DNA of 64,000 nt from Mesorhizobium denitrificans (GCF_003403035.1 NZ_QURN01000001.1:1-64000); one strand, 5' to 3'. Positions 1 to 8,956 are shown, counted from the stretch's first letter. Notes: generated by a model from the sequence alone, not told the origin. A program made the numbers and translations.

Positions 1-352
1 TGAACTGGGCTATCTGCCGTTCAGCGCCTCGGGTGGTGCCTTGCTATTCCACCTGCTGAGCAAGCTCTACGAGCGCACCAGCGTAGTGATCACCACAAAC
101 CTCAGCTTTAGCGAATGGGCCACGGTCTTCGGCGATGCCAAGATGACCACGGCGCTGCTCGACCGCCTAACGCACCGTTGCCACATCCTTGAAACCGGAA
201 ACGACAGCTTTCGCTTCAAGGCAAGCTCAGCAGCAGCCCGAAAAAAGAAGGAGACAAACACCGTATTGACCCCAGCATGACTCGAAATCCATAATCAGAG
301 GTGGCTCACTTCTCGATGGAAAACCCGGCTCACTTCTGAGTGGAAATCAACA
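1..352 (+). mobile_element. Right end of an IS21-family insertion sequence
   Basis: The istB fragment is followed by two related repeats, GGCTCACTTCTCGATGGAAA (303-322) and GGCTCACTTCTGAGTGGAAA (327-346), which fit the multiple terminal repeats of IS21-family ends. The element probably ends at the CA at 351-352. Beyond that point the sequence becomes coding for a GMC oxidoreductase. The left end, istA and the target duplication lie outside the window. Confidence 0.75.
2..280 (+). CDS. istB: IS21-family helper ATPase IstB, 3' part only
   Basis: This is the C-terminal 92 residues of an IstB-like AAA+ ATPase, which assists the IstA transposase of IS21-family elements in target choice. The reading frame is open from the first bases of the window ([20 protein letters not shown]), so the gene starts upstream and is not necessarily broken. 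The family sequence [28 protein letters not shown] is followed by a basic C-terminus rich in Ser, Ala and Lys. The two terminal repeats at 302-352 follow directly, as expected for the right end of an IS21 element. Confidence 0.9.
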   Translation, partial: ELGYLPFSASGGALLFHLLSKLYERTSVVITTNLSFSEWATVFGDAKMTTALLDRLTHRCHILETGNDSFRFKASSAAARKKKETNTVLTPA

Positions 353-1061
353 CCCGGGTCTTTATGTGCGCGCAGAAATGGATGTCGCGACGGGCAACGC
401 CTATGCGAGCCTGCTCGGTAAAGCACGCGCGGTTGCAGAATGGGCAATTTCGCGCAATGGCGTTTTGAGCGTGCCGACGGCGCAGGTTATCGCCTTCATC
501 AAATCGACGCCCGAACAGCAAGCGCCCGACCTTCAATTTCACCTGTTCCCCTTCGGCTACTTCAGCGAAAACGGCCGCCTGCAAGTGCCAACGCGCAATC
601 TGGTCACGCTCTTGGCCAATGTGAACTATCCCAAAAGCACTGGCCATCTGGAGCTACGATCAAGCGATCCGCGCCAGCCGGTTGCCATTTATCCGCGTCT
701 GCTGGACCATCCCGACGATCTGGCCTGTGTACTGCGCGGACTGGATTGGATACGCCGCCTTGCGGAAACACCACCCTTCGGCAACCATGTGCGCAAATTG
801 ATCGACGTGCCATCAAAGGATGCTGGCCGAGCCGCAGACGAGGACTATGTGCGCGGCGCGACGGTTCCGTTCCTGCATCCTGTAGGAACCTGCCGCATGG
901 GTATCGATGAAAACGCGGTCGTGACACCTGAACTCCGAGTTCGGGGCACGGAAGGCTTGTGGGTTGCCGACGCCTCGATTTTCCCGCGTCACATTGCCGG
1001 AAACACCAATGCCACCACCATCATGATCGGTGAGCGTGCCGCAGACCTCATCCATCCTTGA
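353..1061 (+). pseudogene. GMC-family FAD oxidoreductase, 5' part removed by the IS21 insertion
   Basis: About 235 residues of the C-terminal half of a glucose-methanol-choline oxidoreductase (choline or alcohol dehydrogenase-like) are present. The GMC C-terminal domain is clear: STGHLELRSSDP in the substrate-cap region, HPVGTCRMG carrying the catalytic His, and GNTNATTIMIGERAADL at the FAD-contacting end. The N-terminal FAD-binding Rossmann domain is missing. The frame is open back through residues HPGLY to the IS terminus near 352, so insertion inside the gene is the simplest explanation. A GTG at 366 could start a fragment, but it could not bind FAD. The following aldehyde dehydrogenase would be the natural next enzyme after an alcohol oxidation. 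Confidence 0.85.
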
Positions 1062-1093
1062 ATCAGGCCAACCGGGAAGGGAGCCGAACAGAC

Positions 1094-2530
1094 ATGACTC
1101 GGCATTTCACGCAGAACTTTATCGGCGGCAAACGGGTCGAACCACTTGGAACCGAGTTCATCGAGGTCCGGTCGCCCTATGATGGAAGTATGGTCGGTGT
1201 TGCTCCACTCGCTTCGAATGCTGACATCGACTTGGCTGTAGAGACTGCTCGTAAAGCTTTCGACGAAGGAGCATGGCCGCGTACTTCAGTAGCTGACCGC
1301 ATTGCCGTCATCAGAAAGTTTACAGAACTCTATGCAGCCCGCTCAAGCGAGTTTGCCGGGCTGGTTACGGCGGAAATGGGCGCGCCCGCATGGTTCGCGG
1401 CAGCGGTCCAGAATCTTATTCGGGATCAAGGGCAGGCCTATCTCATCGCAGCTGAAGAATATCCATGGGAAGTTAAGCGCGCCGGCTATCCGCAAGGAAA
1501 CTCTTTGTGGCTTCGCGAACCTGTCGGCGTGGTTGCTGCCATTATTCCCTGGAATGCGCCACATCAGGTGGCGTTGGCCAAACTGTTTCCAGCATTGCTG
1601 GCAGGCTGTACGGTGATCCTGAAACTCGCACCTGAAACCGCCATAGATGGTCAGTATCTGGGTGAACTCTTCACTGAAGCCGGCCTGCCGGAAGGCGTGC
1701 TGAGCATTTTGGTAGCGCACCGGGACGTGAGCGAATATCTCGTCACCCATCGTGGCGTGGACAAGATTGGTTTCACTGGATCGACAGCAGCCGGTAGCCG
1801 GATCGCCAGCCTTGCCGGCGCGCAGTTGAAGCGCGTCAGCCTTGAGTTGGGTGGAAAGTCCGCCGCTATTGTTCTTGACGACGCAGATATCGGCCAAACC
1901 GTTGAGGCACTGCGGTACAGGTCCTTTCCAAACAACGGGCAGGTTTGTGTCGCGCAGACGCGCGTTCTGGTGTCGCGCAAGCGCCATGACGCCTTTGTCG
2001 ATGAACTCGTGGATAATGTTCAGCGAATGAAGATCGGCGACCCGGCGGACCCGGAAACCTTTCTCGGCCCGCTTGTTGCGGAGCGCCAGCGCCAGCGCGT
2101 CAGCGATTATATCGGTTACGGGCTGGAAAGCAGTGCGGACCTTGCAATTGGCGGCCTCGGTATGCCGGAGGGTATCAACCACGGCGCATTCGTGAAGCCC
2201 ACCGTTTTCGCTAATGTGGACAACAAATCGCGCATAGCGCAGGAAGAGATATTCGGACCGGTCGTTTGTGTCATACCCTATGACAGCATCGAAGATGCGG
2301 TGCGTATTGCCAATGATTCCTCGTATGGCTTGTCAGGTTCGGTCTGGACGAGTGATTCCGAAAAAGGCTTGGCAATCGCGCGTCGTATCCGCACCGGCGG
2401 ACTGACGATCAACAATGCTGCGCCAGATCTGCTGTCGCCCTTCGGTGGTTTCAAGCAGAGCGGCATCGGGCGAGAGTTCGGACCGGAGGCCATTAATCAT
2501 TACATCGAGCACAAAGCCGTCGCTCTTTGA
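1094..2530 (+). CDS. NAD(P)-dependent aldehyde dehydrogenase
   Basis: A 478-residue aldehyde dehydrogenase superfamily enzyme that oxidises an aldehyde to the carboxylate with NAD(P)+. Visible catalytic elements are the PWN oxyanion-hole Asn near residue 154, the nucleotide-binding GFTGSTAAG segment (226-234), the general base Glu251 in LELGGK and the nucleophile Cys285 in NNGQVC. The length is normal for the family. ATG 1094 is preferred over an upstream in-frame TTG at 1058 because it has an AAGGGAG-type ribosome site and gives the usual N-terminus. It follows the broken GMC gene, which suggests an alcohol to aldehyde to acid route. The substrate cannot be read from the sequence. Confidence 0.93.
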   Translation: MTRHFTQNFIGGKRVEPLGTEFIEVRSPYDGSMVGVAPLASNADIDLAVETARKAFDEGAWPRTSVADRIAVIRKFTELYAARSSEFAGLVTAEMGAPAWFAAAVQNLIRDQGQAYLIAAEEYPWEVKRAGYPQGNSLWLREPVGVVAAIIPWNAPHQVALAKLFPALLAGCTVILKLAPETAIDGQYLGELFTEAGLPEGVLSILVAHRDVSEYLVTHRGVDKIGFTGSTAAGSRIASLAGAQLKRVSLELGGKSAAIVLDDADIGQTVEALRYRSFPNNGQVCVAQTRVLVSRKRHDAFVDELVDNVQRMKIGDPADPETFLGPLVAERQRQRVSDYIGYGLESSADLAIGGLGMPEGINHGAFVKPTVFANVDNKSRIAQEEIFGPVVCVIPYDSIEDAVRIANDSSYGLSGSVWTSDSEKGLAIARRIRTGGLTINNAAPDLLSPFGGFKQSGIGREFGPEAINHYIEHKAVAL

Positions 2531-2597
2531 AACCATCTGCGGTCTGTCTAAGCAGCCATGTTGGCGACGCTGGCGCGGCCTTCTGCGCAAGCCGCTG

Positions 2598-3332
2598 TCA
2601 CCCGCCGGTGTACTGACCGGGCCAGAAATTACCCTCGGTGCCAACGATATGGCCGGGTTGAAACGCCACTCGAACGGTAGTGATCGGTCCAAGATCGTTC
2701 CAGGTTGTGCGATAGAGGATCAGCAATGCCTGACCCGGCCGCGTCTCGAGCAGCCGGGCGTCGCGGCTGTCCGCGTTCTCCGCTGAAAACGCCAACTCTG
2801 CGTGCAGGTAGGGTGCGTTTCGCACCAGCCATTCATTGGCGTTCAGTTGCCGGAAGTCGACTCCGGCCAGACCCGGCGCAGCGCGCGGGTTGATCCAGCG
2901 GTCCTCCAGTTGGAAGGGGCGACCGTCGGCATAGTGCACGGCGCGCATGTGGACCATGACCTCGCCTTTCGCGAGGCCGATTCGCGTGGCGATATCGTCG
3001 GGCACGGGGCTTTCGCGCTGCGCCACAACCCGATGGCTGTAGGCCAGGCCGGCATGCTCAACCTGTTCGCGCACGATGGAGATCGTGAAGGTCGCCTTGC
3101 GAACCGGGTCAACCGCAACGCGCGTGCCGGCCCGGCGGCGGCGATCCAGCAACCCATCATCTGCCAGCAGTTGCAGTGCCTTGTTGACCGTCGAACGGGC
3201 CGCATCGAATTCGACGGCGAGATCGGCCTCATCTGGAATGCGGACGCCTTGGCGCCATTCGCCCTCGACGATACGACGGCGGACCTCTTTGGCTATATTC
3301 TGCGCCTTCGATTGTGTCGGCCCGGTTGCCAA
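2598..3332 (-). CDS. GntR-family transcriptional regulator, HutC/UTRA subfamily
   Basis: The protein has an N-terminal GntR winged helix (IAKEVRRRIVEGEWRQG ... VEFDAARSTVNKALQLLADDGLLDRRRRAGTRV) followed by a UTRA ligand-binding domain (ending LLETRPGQALLILYRTTWND...FQPGH). HutC-type members usually repress catabolic operons and are released by a small metabolite. TTG 3332 is chosen because a perfect AAGGAG lies 6 nt upstream. An ATG at 3362 and a start at 3410 in the same frame are alternatives with poorer ribosome sites. It is divergent from the CoA-transferase gene, and a palindrome lies between them at 3398-3411, so it probably controls that operon and perhaps itself. Confidence 0.88.
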   Translation of the reverse strand: MATGPTQSKAQNIAKEVRRRIVEGEWRQGVRIPDEADLAVEFDAARSTVNKALQLLADDGLLDRRRRAGTRVAVDPVRKATFTISIVREQVEHAGLAYSHRVVAQRESPVPDDIATRIGLAKGEVMVHMRAVHYADGRPFQLEDRWINPRAAPGLAGVDFRQLNANEWLVRNAPYLHAELAFSAENADSRDARLLETRPGQALLILYRTTWNDLGPITTVRVAFQPGHIVGTEGNFWPGQYTGG

Positions 3333-3397
3333 TACGATCTCCTTCGGTAGCGCCCTTCGCATAGTCAGCGAACACAAGTGTAGCCAGAGTCGGGATA

Positions 3398-3411
3398 TAT
3401 GTATAGACATA
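3398..3411. promoter_or_regulatory. Candidate GntR/HutC operator palindrome
   Basis: TATGTATAGACATA fits the palindromic form TATGTnTAnACATA with all outer positions paired. It sits in the divergent promoter region between the GntR-type regulator and the CoA-transferase gene. GntR/HutC regulators commonly bind such GT-N(n)-AC palindromes. Binding by this regulator is an inference from position and form. Confidence 0.55.
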
Positions 3412-3463
3412 GAGAAGCAGATATATTTAGACTTAAACCCATGAGCCGCTGGGAGGAGTGCCA

Positions 3464-4630
3464 GTGAGTGGTCCGCTTACAGGTATAAAGGTCCTAGACC
3501 TATCGCGCGTCCTGGCGGGGCCGTATTGCACGGCTTTGCTCGCCGATCTTGGCGCCGAAATCATCAAGCTGGAGCCGCCGGCTGGCGACGACTATCGTCA
3601 TATTGGTCCTTTCAAGAACGGCGAGAGCGCGTTGTTCACCCTGAACAATCGCGGCAAGAAGAGCATCGTGCTCGACCTCAAAACGCAGGCGGACCTTGAA
3701 CTGGCGCAGGCACTCGCCACGCGTGTCGATGTGGTGGTGGAAAATTTCCGTCCCGGCGTCGCAGCCAGGCTCGGTCTAGGCGCTGAGGCGTTGCGCGAGG
3801 CCAATCCGCGACTGGTTTACTGCTCCATCTCTGGCTTCGGGCAAGAAGGCCCATTCAAGGATCTGCCTGCCTACGACCTTGTGGTGCAGGCGATGTCGGG
3901 TCTGATGGCCGCGACCGGGGAAGAAGGCGGCGCGCCGCTGAAAGCGGGCGAAAGCATTGCCGACCTTATTGCGGGCCTGTTCGCGAGCTGGTCGATCATG
4001 GCAGCACTTTTGCAGCGCAACGTTACTGGACGAGGCGCGGCACTCGACATCGCCATGTACGATGCGCTTTTTTCGATGCTCACCACCAGCCACGCCCAGC
4101 ACTTTTATGGGGGCGTGCTGCCCGGCCGCGTCGGAAACCGCCACCCGCTTTCCACCCCCTTCGGTTGTTTCAAAACCAGCAACGGCCAGGTCGTGATTGC
4201 GGTGCTGAACGGTGGGCAGTTCGAGCGTCTCGCAGCCCTCATAGGCAAGCCGGAGATCACAAACGACCCGCGCTTTGCCTCAGACAGCAGCCGCACCGAG
4301 CACGAGCCGGCACTCAGGGCGCTGATCGAGGCATGGTCCATCAACCTGACCACAGAACAGGCCGTCGCGACGCTGGCTACGCAGGGGCTTCCGACCGCAC
4401 CGATCTGGGATATCGCGCAAGCCGCCGGCAATGAGCACGCCGCCATGCGCGGTCTGGTCGGCAGTCTCCCGCATCCTGTGCTGGGTCAGGCGCCTGTCGT
4501 CGGCCAACCGGTGCGTTTCGATGGCGTCAAACCGTTAGCCGAAACGGCAGCGCCTCAACTCGGCGGTGACATAGCGGCCGTGCTGAAAGAATTCGGGCTG
4601 GAGGAATTCGAATTGGAAGGTCGGGCATGA
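3464..4630 (+). CDS. CaiB/BaiF family (class III) CoA-transferase
   Basis: A 388-residue family III CoA-transferase that moves CoA between an acyl-CoA donor and a carboxylate acceptor. It shows the typical start (LTGIKVLDLSRVLAGPYCTALLADLGAEIIKLEPP), the GDDYR and FTLNNRGKKSIVLDLK segments, and ESIADLIAG, which carries the likely catalytic Asp. GTG 3464 has GGGAGGA 6 nt upstream, better than GTG 3458. It overlaps the acyl-CoA dehydrogenase gene by 4 nt (ATGA), so the two are translationally coupled. It probably activates the acid made by the upstream aldehyde dehydrogenase. Confidence 0.92.
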   Translation: MSGPLTGIKVLDLSRVLAGPYCTALLADLGAEIIKLEPPAGDDYRHIGPFKNGESALFTLNNRGKKSIVLDLKTQADLELAQALATRVDVVVENFRPGVAARLGLGAEALREANPRLVYCSISGFGQEGPFKDLPAYDLVVQAMSGLMAATGEEGGAPLKAGESIADLIAGLFASWSIMAALLQRNVTGRGAALDIAMYDALFSMLTTSHAQHFYGGVLPGRVGNRHPLSTPFGCFKTSNGQVVIAVLNGGQFERLAALIGKPEITNDPRFASDSSRTEHEPALRALIEAWSINLTTEQAVATLATQGLPTAPIWDIAQAAGNEHAAMRGLVGSLPHPVLGQAPVVGQPVRFDGVKPLAETAAPQLGGDIAAVLKEFGLEEFELEGRA

Positions 4631-5790
4631 CTGAGATCGACGACCCCTGGCATATGCTTTCCGAAGAAGAACGCCTGTTCTGCGACGTGCTGGAGCGGCT
4701 GTGCGCAGACAAGATCGCGCCACTGGCAGCCGAGACCGACGAAACGTCGCGCTTCGTGCATCAACAACTCGCAACGCTTGGCGAAGCTGGCATGATGGGC
4801 GCCAACCTGCCTGAAACCTATGGCGGCGGCGGTATTTCTGCACCCGCGCTGTTGCGTGCTGTCGCCATCGTTGCCGGCGCCTGCGGCTCGACCGCCTCGG
4901 CCATGACGGCGCATTATCTGGCGACCGATTCCATTCTGATCGGCGGCACCGAAGCGCAGAAGGAAGAATGGTTGCCCAAGGCAGCCACCGGCGAAATGCT
5001 TGCCGCCTTCGCCCTGACCGAGCCCACCGCCGGCTCCGATCCCGCCGACATGAAGACGCGGGCGCGGCGCACCAGCGCGGGTTGGCATCTCCAAGGCACG
5101 AAATGCTTCATCTCCAACGGCGGTGTCGCCGACCTCATCGTGGTCTATGCGGTGACCGATCCGGATAAGGCGCATCGCGGCATCTCGGCGTTCCTCCTGC
5201 CGAAGGGCACGCCCGGCTTCGAGGCCGGCTCGGCTGAAAAGACCATGGGCCTGAAGGGCGGCCATGTCTTCACCTTGAACCTCGATTGCGAGCTTCCCGA
5301 AAGCGCGCTTCTGGGCGAGGAAGGCAAGGGCTTCCGCACGGCCATGCAGGTGCTCGACAATGGCCGCGTCGAGGTTGCAGCCCAATGTCTCGGGCTGGCG
5401 AGCGCTGCCATGAATGCTGCGATAGCCTATGCGAAGGAGCGCGTCATCGGCGGCACAGCGCTGTCGGATCGCCAAGGCATCCGCTGGATGATCGCCGACA
5501 TGGGGCTGGCCTGGCGTTCTGCACTGCTGCTGTCGCAGGAAGCCGCGCGCCAGCGTGATCTGGTGCACTCTCATGGTGGACGCTTTTCGCTCGCCTCGTC
5601 CATGGCCAAGCTCGGCGCATCCGAAGCCGCAGGTAAAATTGCCGATACAGCCCTGCAATTGCATGGCGGCTACGGCTATACTCGCGATTTCCCTGTCGAA
5701 CGGATTGTCCGTGACCTACGCATCATGCGCATCTACGAGGGTTCAAGCGAAATACAGCGCATAATCATCGCAGGTAACATGCTGGCCTAA
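4627..5790 (+). CDS. Acyl-CoA dehydrogenase
   Basis: A 387-residue flavoprotein that introduces an alpha,beta double bond into an acyl-CoA and passes electrons to ETF. Signature stretches are FALTEPTAGSDPADMKTRA, GTKCFISNGGVADL, LQLHGGYGYTRDFPVERIVRDLRIMRIYEGSSEIQR, the last holding the Glu that serves as catalytic base in many family members. Its length is normal. The ATGA overlap with the CoA-transferase implies one operon: activate the acid, then desaturate it. No ETF or hydratase gene is present nearby, so later steps must be encoded elsewhere. Confidence 0.93.
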   Translation: MTEIDDPWHMLSEEERLFCDVLERLCADKIAPLAAETDETSRFVHQQLATLGEAGMMGANLPETYGGGGISAPALLRAVAIVAGACGSTASAMTAHYLATDSILIGGTEAQKEEWLPKAATGEMLAAFALTEPTAGSDPADMKTRARRTSAGWHLQGTKCFISNGGVADLIVVYAVTDPDKAHRGISAFLLPKGTPGFEAGSAEKTMGLKGGHVFTLNLDCELPESALLGEEGKGFRTAMQVLDNGRVEVAAQCLGLASAAMNAAIAYAKERVIGGTALSDRQGIRWMIADMGLAWRSALLLSQEAARQRDLVHSHGGRFSLASSMAKLGASEAAGKIADTALQLHGGYGYTRDFPVERIVRDLRIMRIYEGSSEIQRIIIAGNMLA

Positions 5791-5803
5791 CAGGAGGCGG
5801 TAG

Positions 5804-5932
5804 ATGAACAGTTCGGTCGAGCACATCCGCGACATTTTTTCTAACGGGCCAGATCATCACTGGAGCCGCGGACGAAAGCGCCTATTCTCTGATCCGATCA
5901 AGCGCTGCCGGGGGAGTGCCGGCGCACGATGA
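5804..5932 (+). CDS. Possible 42-residue protein or gene remnant
   Basis: A short frame begins at ATG 5804, 14 nt after the acyl-CoA dehydrogenase stop, with a strong AGGAGG (5792-5797) 6 nt upstream. It encodes 42 residues, starting MNSSVEHIRDIFSNG and ending CRGSAGAR, rich in Arg with no membrane segment. No family is recognised. The good ribosome site and operon position argue that something is or was translated here. The abrupt end suggests the remnant of a longer gene as an alternative. Confidence 0.3.
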   Translation: MNSSVEHIRDIFSNGPDHHWSRGRKRLFSDPIKRCRGSAGAR

Positions 5933-5943
5933 AATTTCGATTT

Positions 5944-5975
5944 TTCACTTGTCCAGCAGAAAGTTCACTCGTCCA
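5944..5975. repeat. Direct repeat upstream of the ABC importer
   Basis: TTCACTTGTCCA (5944-5955) and TTCACTCGTCCA (5964-5975) match at 11 of 12 positions and start exactly 20 bp apart, about two helical turns. They lie just before the ribosome site of the binding-protein gene. This could be a regulator site or part of the leader. No cognate factor is known. Confidence 0.4.
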
Positions 5976-5991
5976 TTAAAGGAGAACGACG

Positions 5992-6810
5992 ATGACATTT
6001 TCCAAAGCATTGAAATCAGCCCTGCTCGGCCTTGCCGTGCTGGGTCTCACCGTGCCAGCCATGGCCGACCAGCTTGCCGACATCAAGGCTAAAGGCAAGA
6101 TCGAAACGGCCACCGACATGCACTATGCGCCGTTCGACATGCTCAACAACGGCACCTATGAAGGCATGACGAAGGATCTGTTCGACCAGGTAGCGAAGGA
6201 GATTGGCGCCGAGCCGGTCTACCAGGATATTCCCTGGACCGCCGAGTTGCCTGGCCTCGAAGTGAAGAAGTTCGATATCGTGATCGCGCCGGTCACCATT
6301 ACGCCGGAGCGCCTTGAGCGCTATTCCTTCACCCTGCCGATTGCCGACGCAACCGTAGCGCTCGTCCGCGCCGCCTCCAACACCGAGATGAAGGCTCCGG
6401 AAGACATCAAGGGCAAAACCGTCGGCGTCCAGCAGGGCACGGCGCAGTTCAAGCAGCTTCAGGCGTTCGGCGAAAAGCTTGGCGGAGTAAGCGTCAAGGA
6501 ATACGGCACCACCGACGAGGCCTATGCCGATCTCGCCGCCGGCCGTCTCGACGCCGTCGCTGGCTCGCTGCCAAACCTCACCTATCTGGTCAAGAGCCGC
6601 CCCGAGACGTTCGCCATGTTCGACAAGGCGACGTTCGGCCAGCCGACCTATTTCGCCTGGGTGGCACGTAAGGACGCCGACACCGAAAGCTTCGTCAAGG
6701 CCATCAACGACGCCATGCTGAAGATGACTGACGACGGCCGCGTCAAGGCCATCCAGGAAAAATGGCTGGGGGCTTACACCGAGCTGCCGCGCGAAGTACC
6801 AACCAAGTAA
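5992..6810 (+). CDS. ABC transporter substrate-binding protein, family 3 (polar amino acid type)
   Basis: A 272-residue periplasmic solute-binding protein. A Sec signal peptide (hydrophobic LLGLAVLGLTVPAMA, cleavage after MADQ/AMA near residue 25) is followed by the family 3 fold: KGKIETATDMHYAPFDMLNNGTYEGMTKDL, FDIVIAPVTITPERLERYSFTLPI and KGKTVGVQQGTAQ. A clean GGAG ribosome site precedes ATG 5992. It heads an importer operon with two permeases and an ATPase. The ligand is likely a polar amino acid or amine, and the neighbouring catabolic genes suggest the same compound may feed them, but neither point is proven by sequence. Confidence 0.93.
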   Translation: MTFSKALKSALLGLAVLGLTVPAMADQLADIKAKGKIETATDMHYAPFDMLNNGTYEGMTKDLFDQVAKEIGAEPVYQDIPWTAELPGLEVKKFDIVIAPVTITPERLERYSFTLPIADATVALVRAASNTEMKAPEDIKGKTVGVQQGTAQFKQLQAFGEKLGGVSVKEYGTTDEAYADLAAGRLDAVAGSLPNLTYLVKSRPETFAMFDKATFGQPTYFAWVARKDADTESFVKAINDAMLKMTDDGRVKAIQEKWLGAYTELPREVPTK

Positions 6811-6844
6811 CAACCGGCTGCGGGCAGGAGCGATCCTGCCCGCA

Positions 6845-7516
6845 ATGCCTACGGCGACTGGAAAATCGATGTTTTCGATCCCCGTTTTCTTGAGCAGTTT
6901 CGAGCCGCTCTTCTGGGCAGCGCGCTTCACGTTGCTGATTTCCGTCCTGGGCATCGCGCTGGGACTGGTGGTCGGCGCGCTGATCTGCGCGGCAGCGCTT
7001 TCGCGTTCGCGCTGGCTGCGCTGGTTTGCAGCGCTCTGGGTCAGTTTTCTGCGCGGCGTTCCGCTGCTGGTCCAGCTTCTGCTCGCCTATTACCTTTTGC
7101 CGGTCATCGGCATCAACGTGCCGGCGATGGTCGCGGCCGTGGTGACGGTCGGCATCTGTTCCAGCGCTTATGTTTCCGAAATATGGCGCGGCGCAATCAT
7201 CGCGCTGCCGAAAGGCCAAACCGAAGCGGCGACGGCCATCGGCATGCACCCACGCGACATCTGGATCCGCATCATCCTGCCGCAGGCGTTCCGGATATCG
7301 CTGCCGGCGCTGATCAACGAACTGATCCTTCTCGTCAAGGCGTCATCACTTGTCTCGGTCGTCGGCATTCTGGAGGTCACGCGCGCCAGCCAGGCGCAGG
7401 CAGCCACCACCTTCCGTCCGCTGGAAGTCTATATCGCTGCAGCCTGCATCTATCTGATTATCAATCTCTGCTTCGCTGCGCTTGGGCGCTACCTTGAGTA
7501 CAGGACGACCGTGTAA
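6845..7516 (+). CDS. Amino-acid ABC transporter permease (HisM/GlnP type)
   Basis: A 223-residue inner-membrane permease with several transmembrane segments. The EAA loop is EAATAIGMHPRDIWIRIILPQAFRISLPALIN, the contact site for the ATPase. SFLRGVPLLVQLLLAYYL is typical of the polar amino acid family. An ATG at 6869 is a possible internal start. The stop overlaps the next permease by one base (TAATG), so the two are co-translated and probably form the heterodimeric channel. Confidence 0.92.
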   Translation: MPTATGKSMFSIPVFLSSFEPLFWAARFTLLISVLGIALGLVVGALICAAALSRSRWLRWFAALWVSFLRGVPLLVQLLLAYYLLPVIGINVPAMVAAVVTVGICSSAYVSEIWRGAIIALPKGQTEAATAIGMHPRDIWIRIILPQAFRISLPALINELILLVKASSLVSVVGILEVTRASQAQAATTFRPLEVYIAAACIYLIINLCFAALGRYLEYRTTV

Positions 7517-8178
7517 TGGACCCGAGTATCCTGCTGCAATACTGGCCGCTTCTGCTTGGTGGCTTCAAGCTGACAATTTTATGCTGGGTTCTCGGCACGA
7601 TTTTCAGCATGGTGCTGGGTCTGTTCATTTCGCTGGCTCAGCGCTATGGGCCGCGCCCACTTGGTTGGCTAATCCAGGCCTATATCGAGGTCATTCGCGG
7701 CACGCCCTTCCTTGTGCAACTCTTTGTCCTCTACTATGGCGGCCCACTGCTGGGGCTCCGCCTCGACGCGCTGCCAGCGGGACTTTTGGGGCTCAGCATC
7801 TATGGCAGCCCCTATTTCGCCGAGATATTCCGCGCTGGCTATCTTGCCGTGCCAGTCGGTCAATTGGAAGCGGCCCGCGCCATCGGCATGTCGGAACCGA
7901 CTATCGTGCGCCGCATCCTTTTGCCACTCAGCCTGGTTTCGGCGCTGCCGGCATTGGTCAACTTCTCTATTATCCTGACGAAGGAGACGGTGATCCTTTC
8001 CATCATCACCGTGCCCGAGTTGATGTATTCGGTGCAGCGAATGTCGACCGAAACCTTCCGCTATCTTGAAGCCAATTTTGTGCTCGCCCTGTTCTTCTGG
8101 GCGCTCGTGGAGGTTATTTCGCGCGCCGGTCGCCTGCTGGAAACGCGCGTCACCAAACATCTGATTGAAAGGACGTAG
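7516..8178 (+). CDS. Amino-acid ABC transporter permease (HisM/GlnP type)
   Basis: The second channel subunit, 220 residues, is paralogous to its neighbour. It has the motif [20 protein letters not shown] and the EAA loop [32 protein letters not shown]. It begins at ATG 7516 overlapping the previous stop, and the ATPase gene starts 1 nt after its own stop region. The inner membrane is the expected location. Confidence 0.92.
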   Translation: MDPSILLQYWPLLLGGFKLTILCWVLGTIFSMVLGLFISLAQRYGPRPLGWLIQAYIEVIRGTPFLVQLFVLYYGGPLLGLRLDALPAGLLGLSIYGSPYFAEIFRAGYLAVPVGQLEAARAIGMSEPTIVRRILLPLSLVSALPALVNFSIILTKETVILSIITVPELMYSVQRMSTETFRYLEANFVLALFFWALVEVISRAGRLLETRVTKHLIERT

Positions 8179-8179
8179 G

Positions 8180-8956
8180 ATGGTCGAAGCGTCATCCGTC
8201 GAGATTCGCAACGTTAACAAGTTCTACGGGCCCTTTCAGGCGTTGAAAGACGTGAGCCTGTCGATCCCGCCGGGCAAGGTTAGCTGCCTTATCGGGCCTT
8301 CCGGTTCGGGCAAGTCCACGCTGCTACGCTGCATCAACTTTCTCGAGGAATACGATTCCGGCGAGATCGCCATTGATGGGCAGCTCATCGGCTATGTCAG
8401 CGCCGGTGGCCGCAGGATGTCGAGCCGCAGGCTGCGCGAAATGCGCCGCTCCATTGGTATGGTGTTCCAGCAATTCAACCTTTGGCCGCACATGACTGCG
8501 CTGCAGAATGTGTGCGAGGGGTTGATACGTGTGCGCGGCCTGACGAAGTCCGAGGCAGAGGCTCGCGCGACCGACGCGCTGAAAAAGGTGGGGTTGTCCG
8601 ACAAGATGGCTAACCACCCCTCGCGTCTTTCAGGCGGCCAGCAACAGCGCGTCGCGATTGCCCGTGCGATCGCTATGGAACCGCGCCTGATGCTTTTTGA
8701 CGAACCTACCTCTGCGCTCGACCCGGAACTGGTGGGCGAGGTGCTGAGCGTCATGAAGACGCTCGCCGCCGAGGGCATGACGATGGTCGTTGTCACGCAC
8801 GAAATGGGCTTTGCCGCTCATGTCGCCGACCAGGTGGCCTTCATGGAAAAGGGCGAACTTGTGGGTGTGGATGCGCCAAGCCGTATCCTGAACCATCCCG
8901 AGGATCCGCGAATTCAGGCTTTCCTGCGGACCTATCATGAGCGCAATAGCTTTTGA
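8180..8956 (+). CDS. Amino-acid ABC transporter ATP-binding protein
   Basis: A 258-residue ATPase with Walker [11 protein letters not shown]-loop [16 protein letters not shown], signature LSGGQQQR, Walker [15 protein letters not shown] and the switch His in VTHEM. ATG 8180 directly follows the permease stop and has GGACGTAGG upstream; a TTG at 8165 would overlap the permease and is less likely. It completes the four-gene importer beginning at 5992. Confidence 0.93.
   Translation: MVEASSVEIRNVNKFYGPFQALKDVSLSIPPGKVSCLIGPSGSGKSTLLRCINFLEEYDSGEIAIDGQLIGYVSAGGRRMSSRRLREMRRSIGMVFQQFNLWPHMTALQNVCEGLIRVRGLTKSEAEARATDALKKVGLSDKMANHPSRLSGGQQQRVAIARAIAMEPRLMLFDEPTSALDPELVGEVLSVMKTLAAEGMTMVVVTHEMGFAAHVADQVAFMEKGELVGVDAPSRILNHPEDPRIQAFLRTYHERNSF

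Noticed and set aside
4555-5664. 369-codon minus-strand frame over the acyl-CoA dehydrogenase
   Set aside because: High GC opens antisense frames; the sequence has no family features, while the plus-strand protein is fully conserved.
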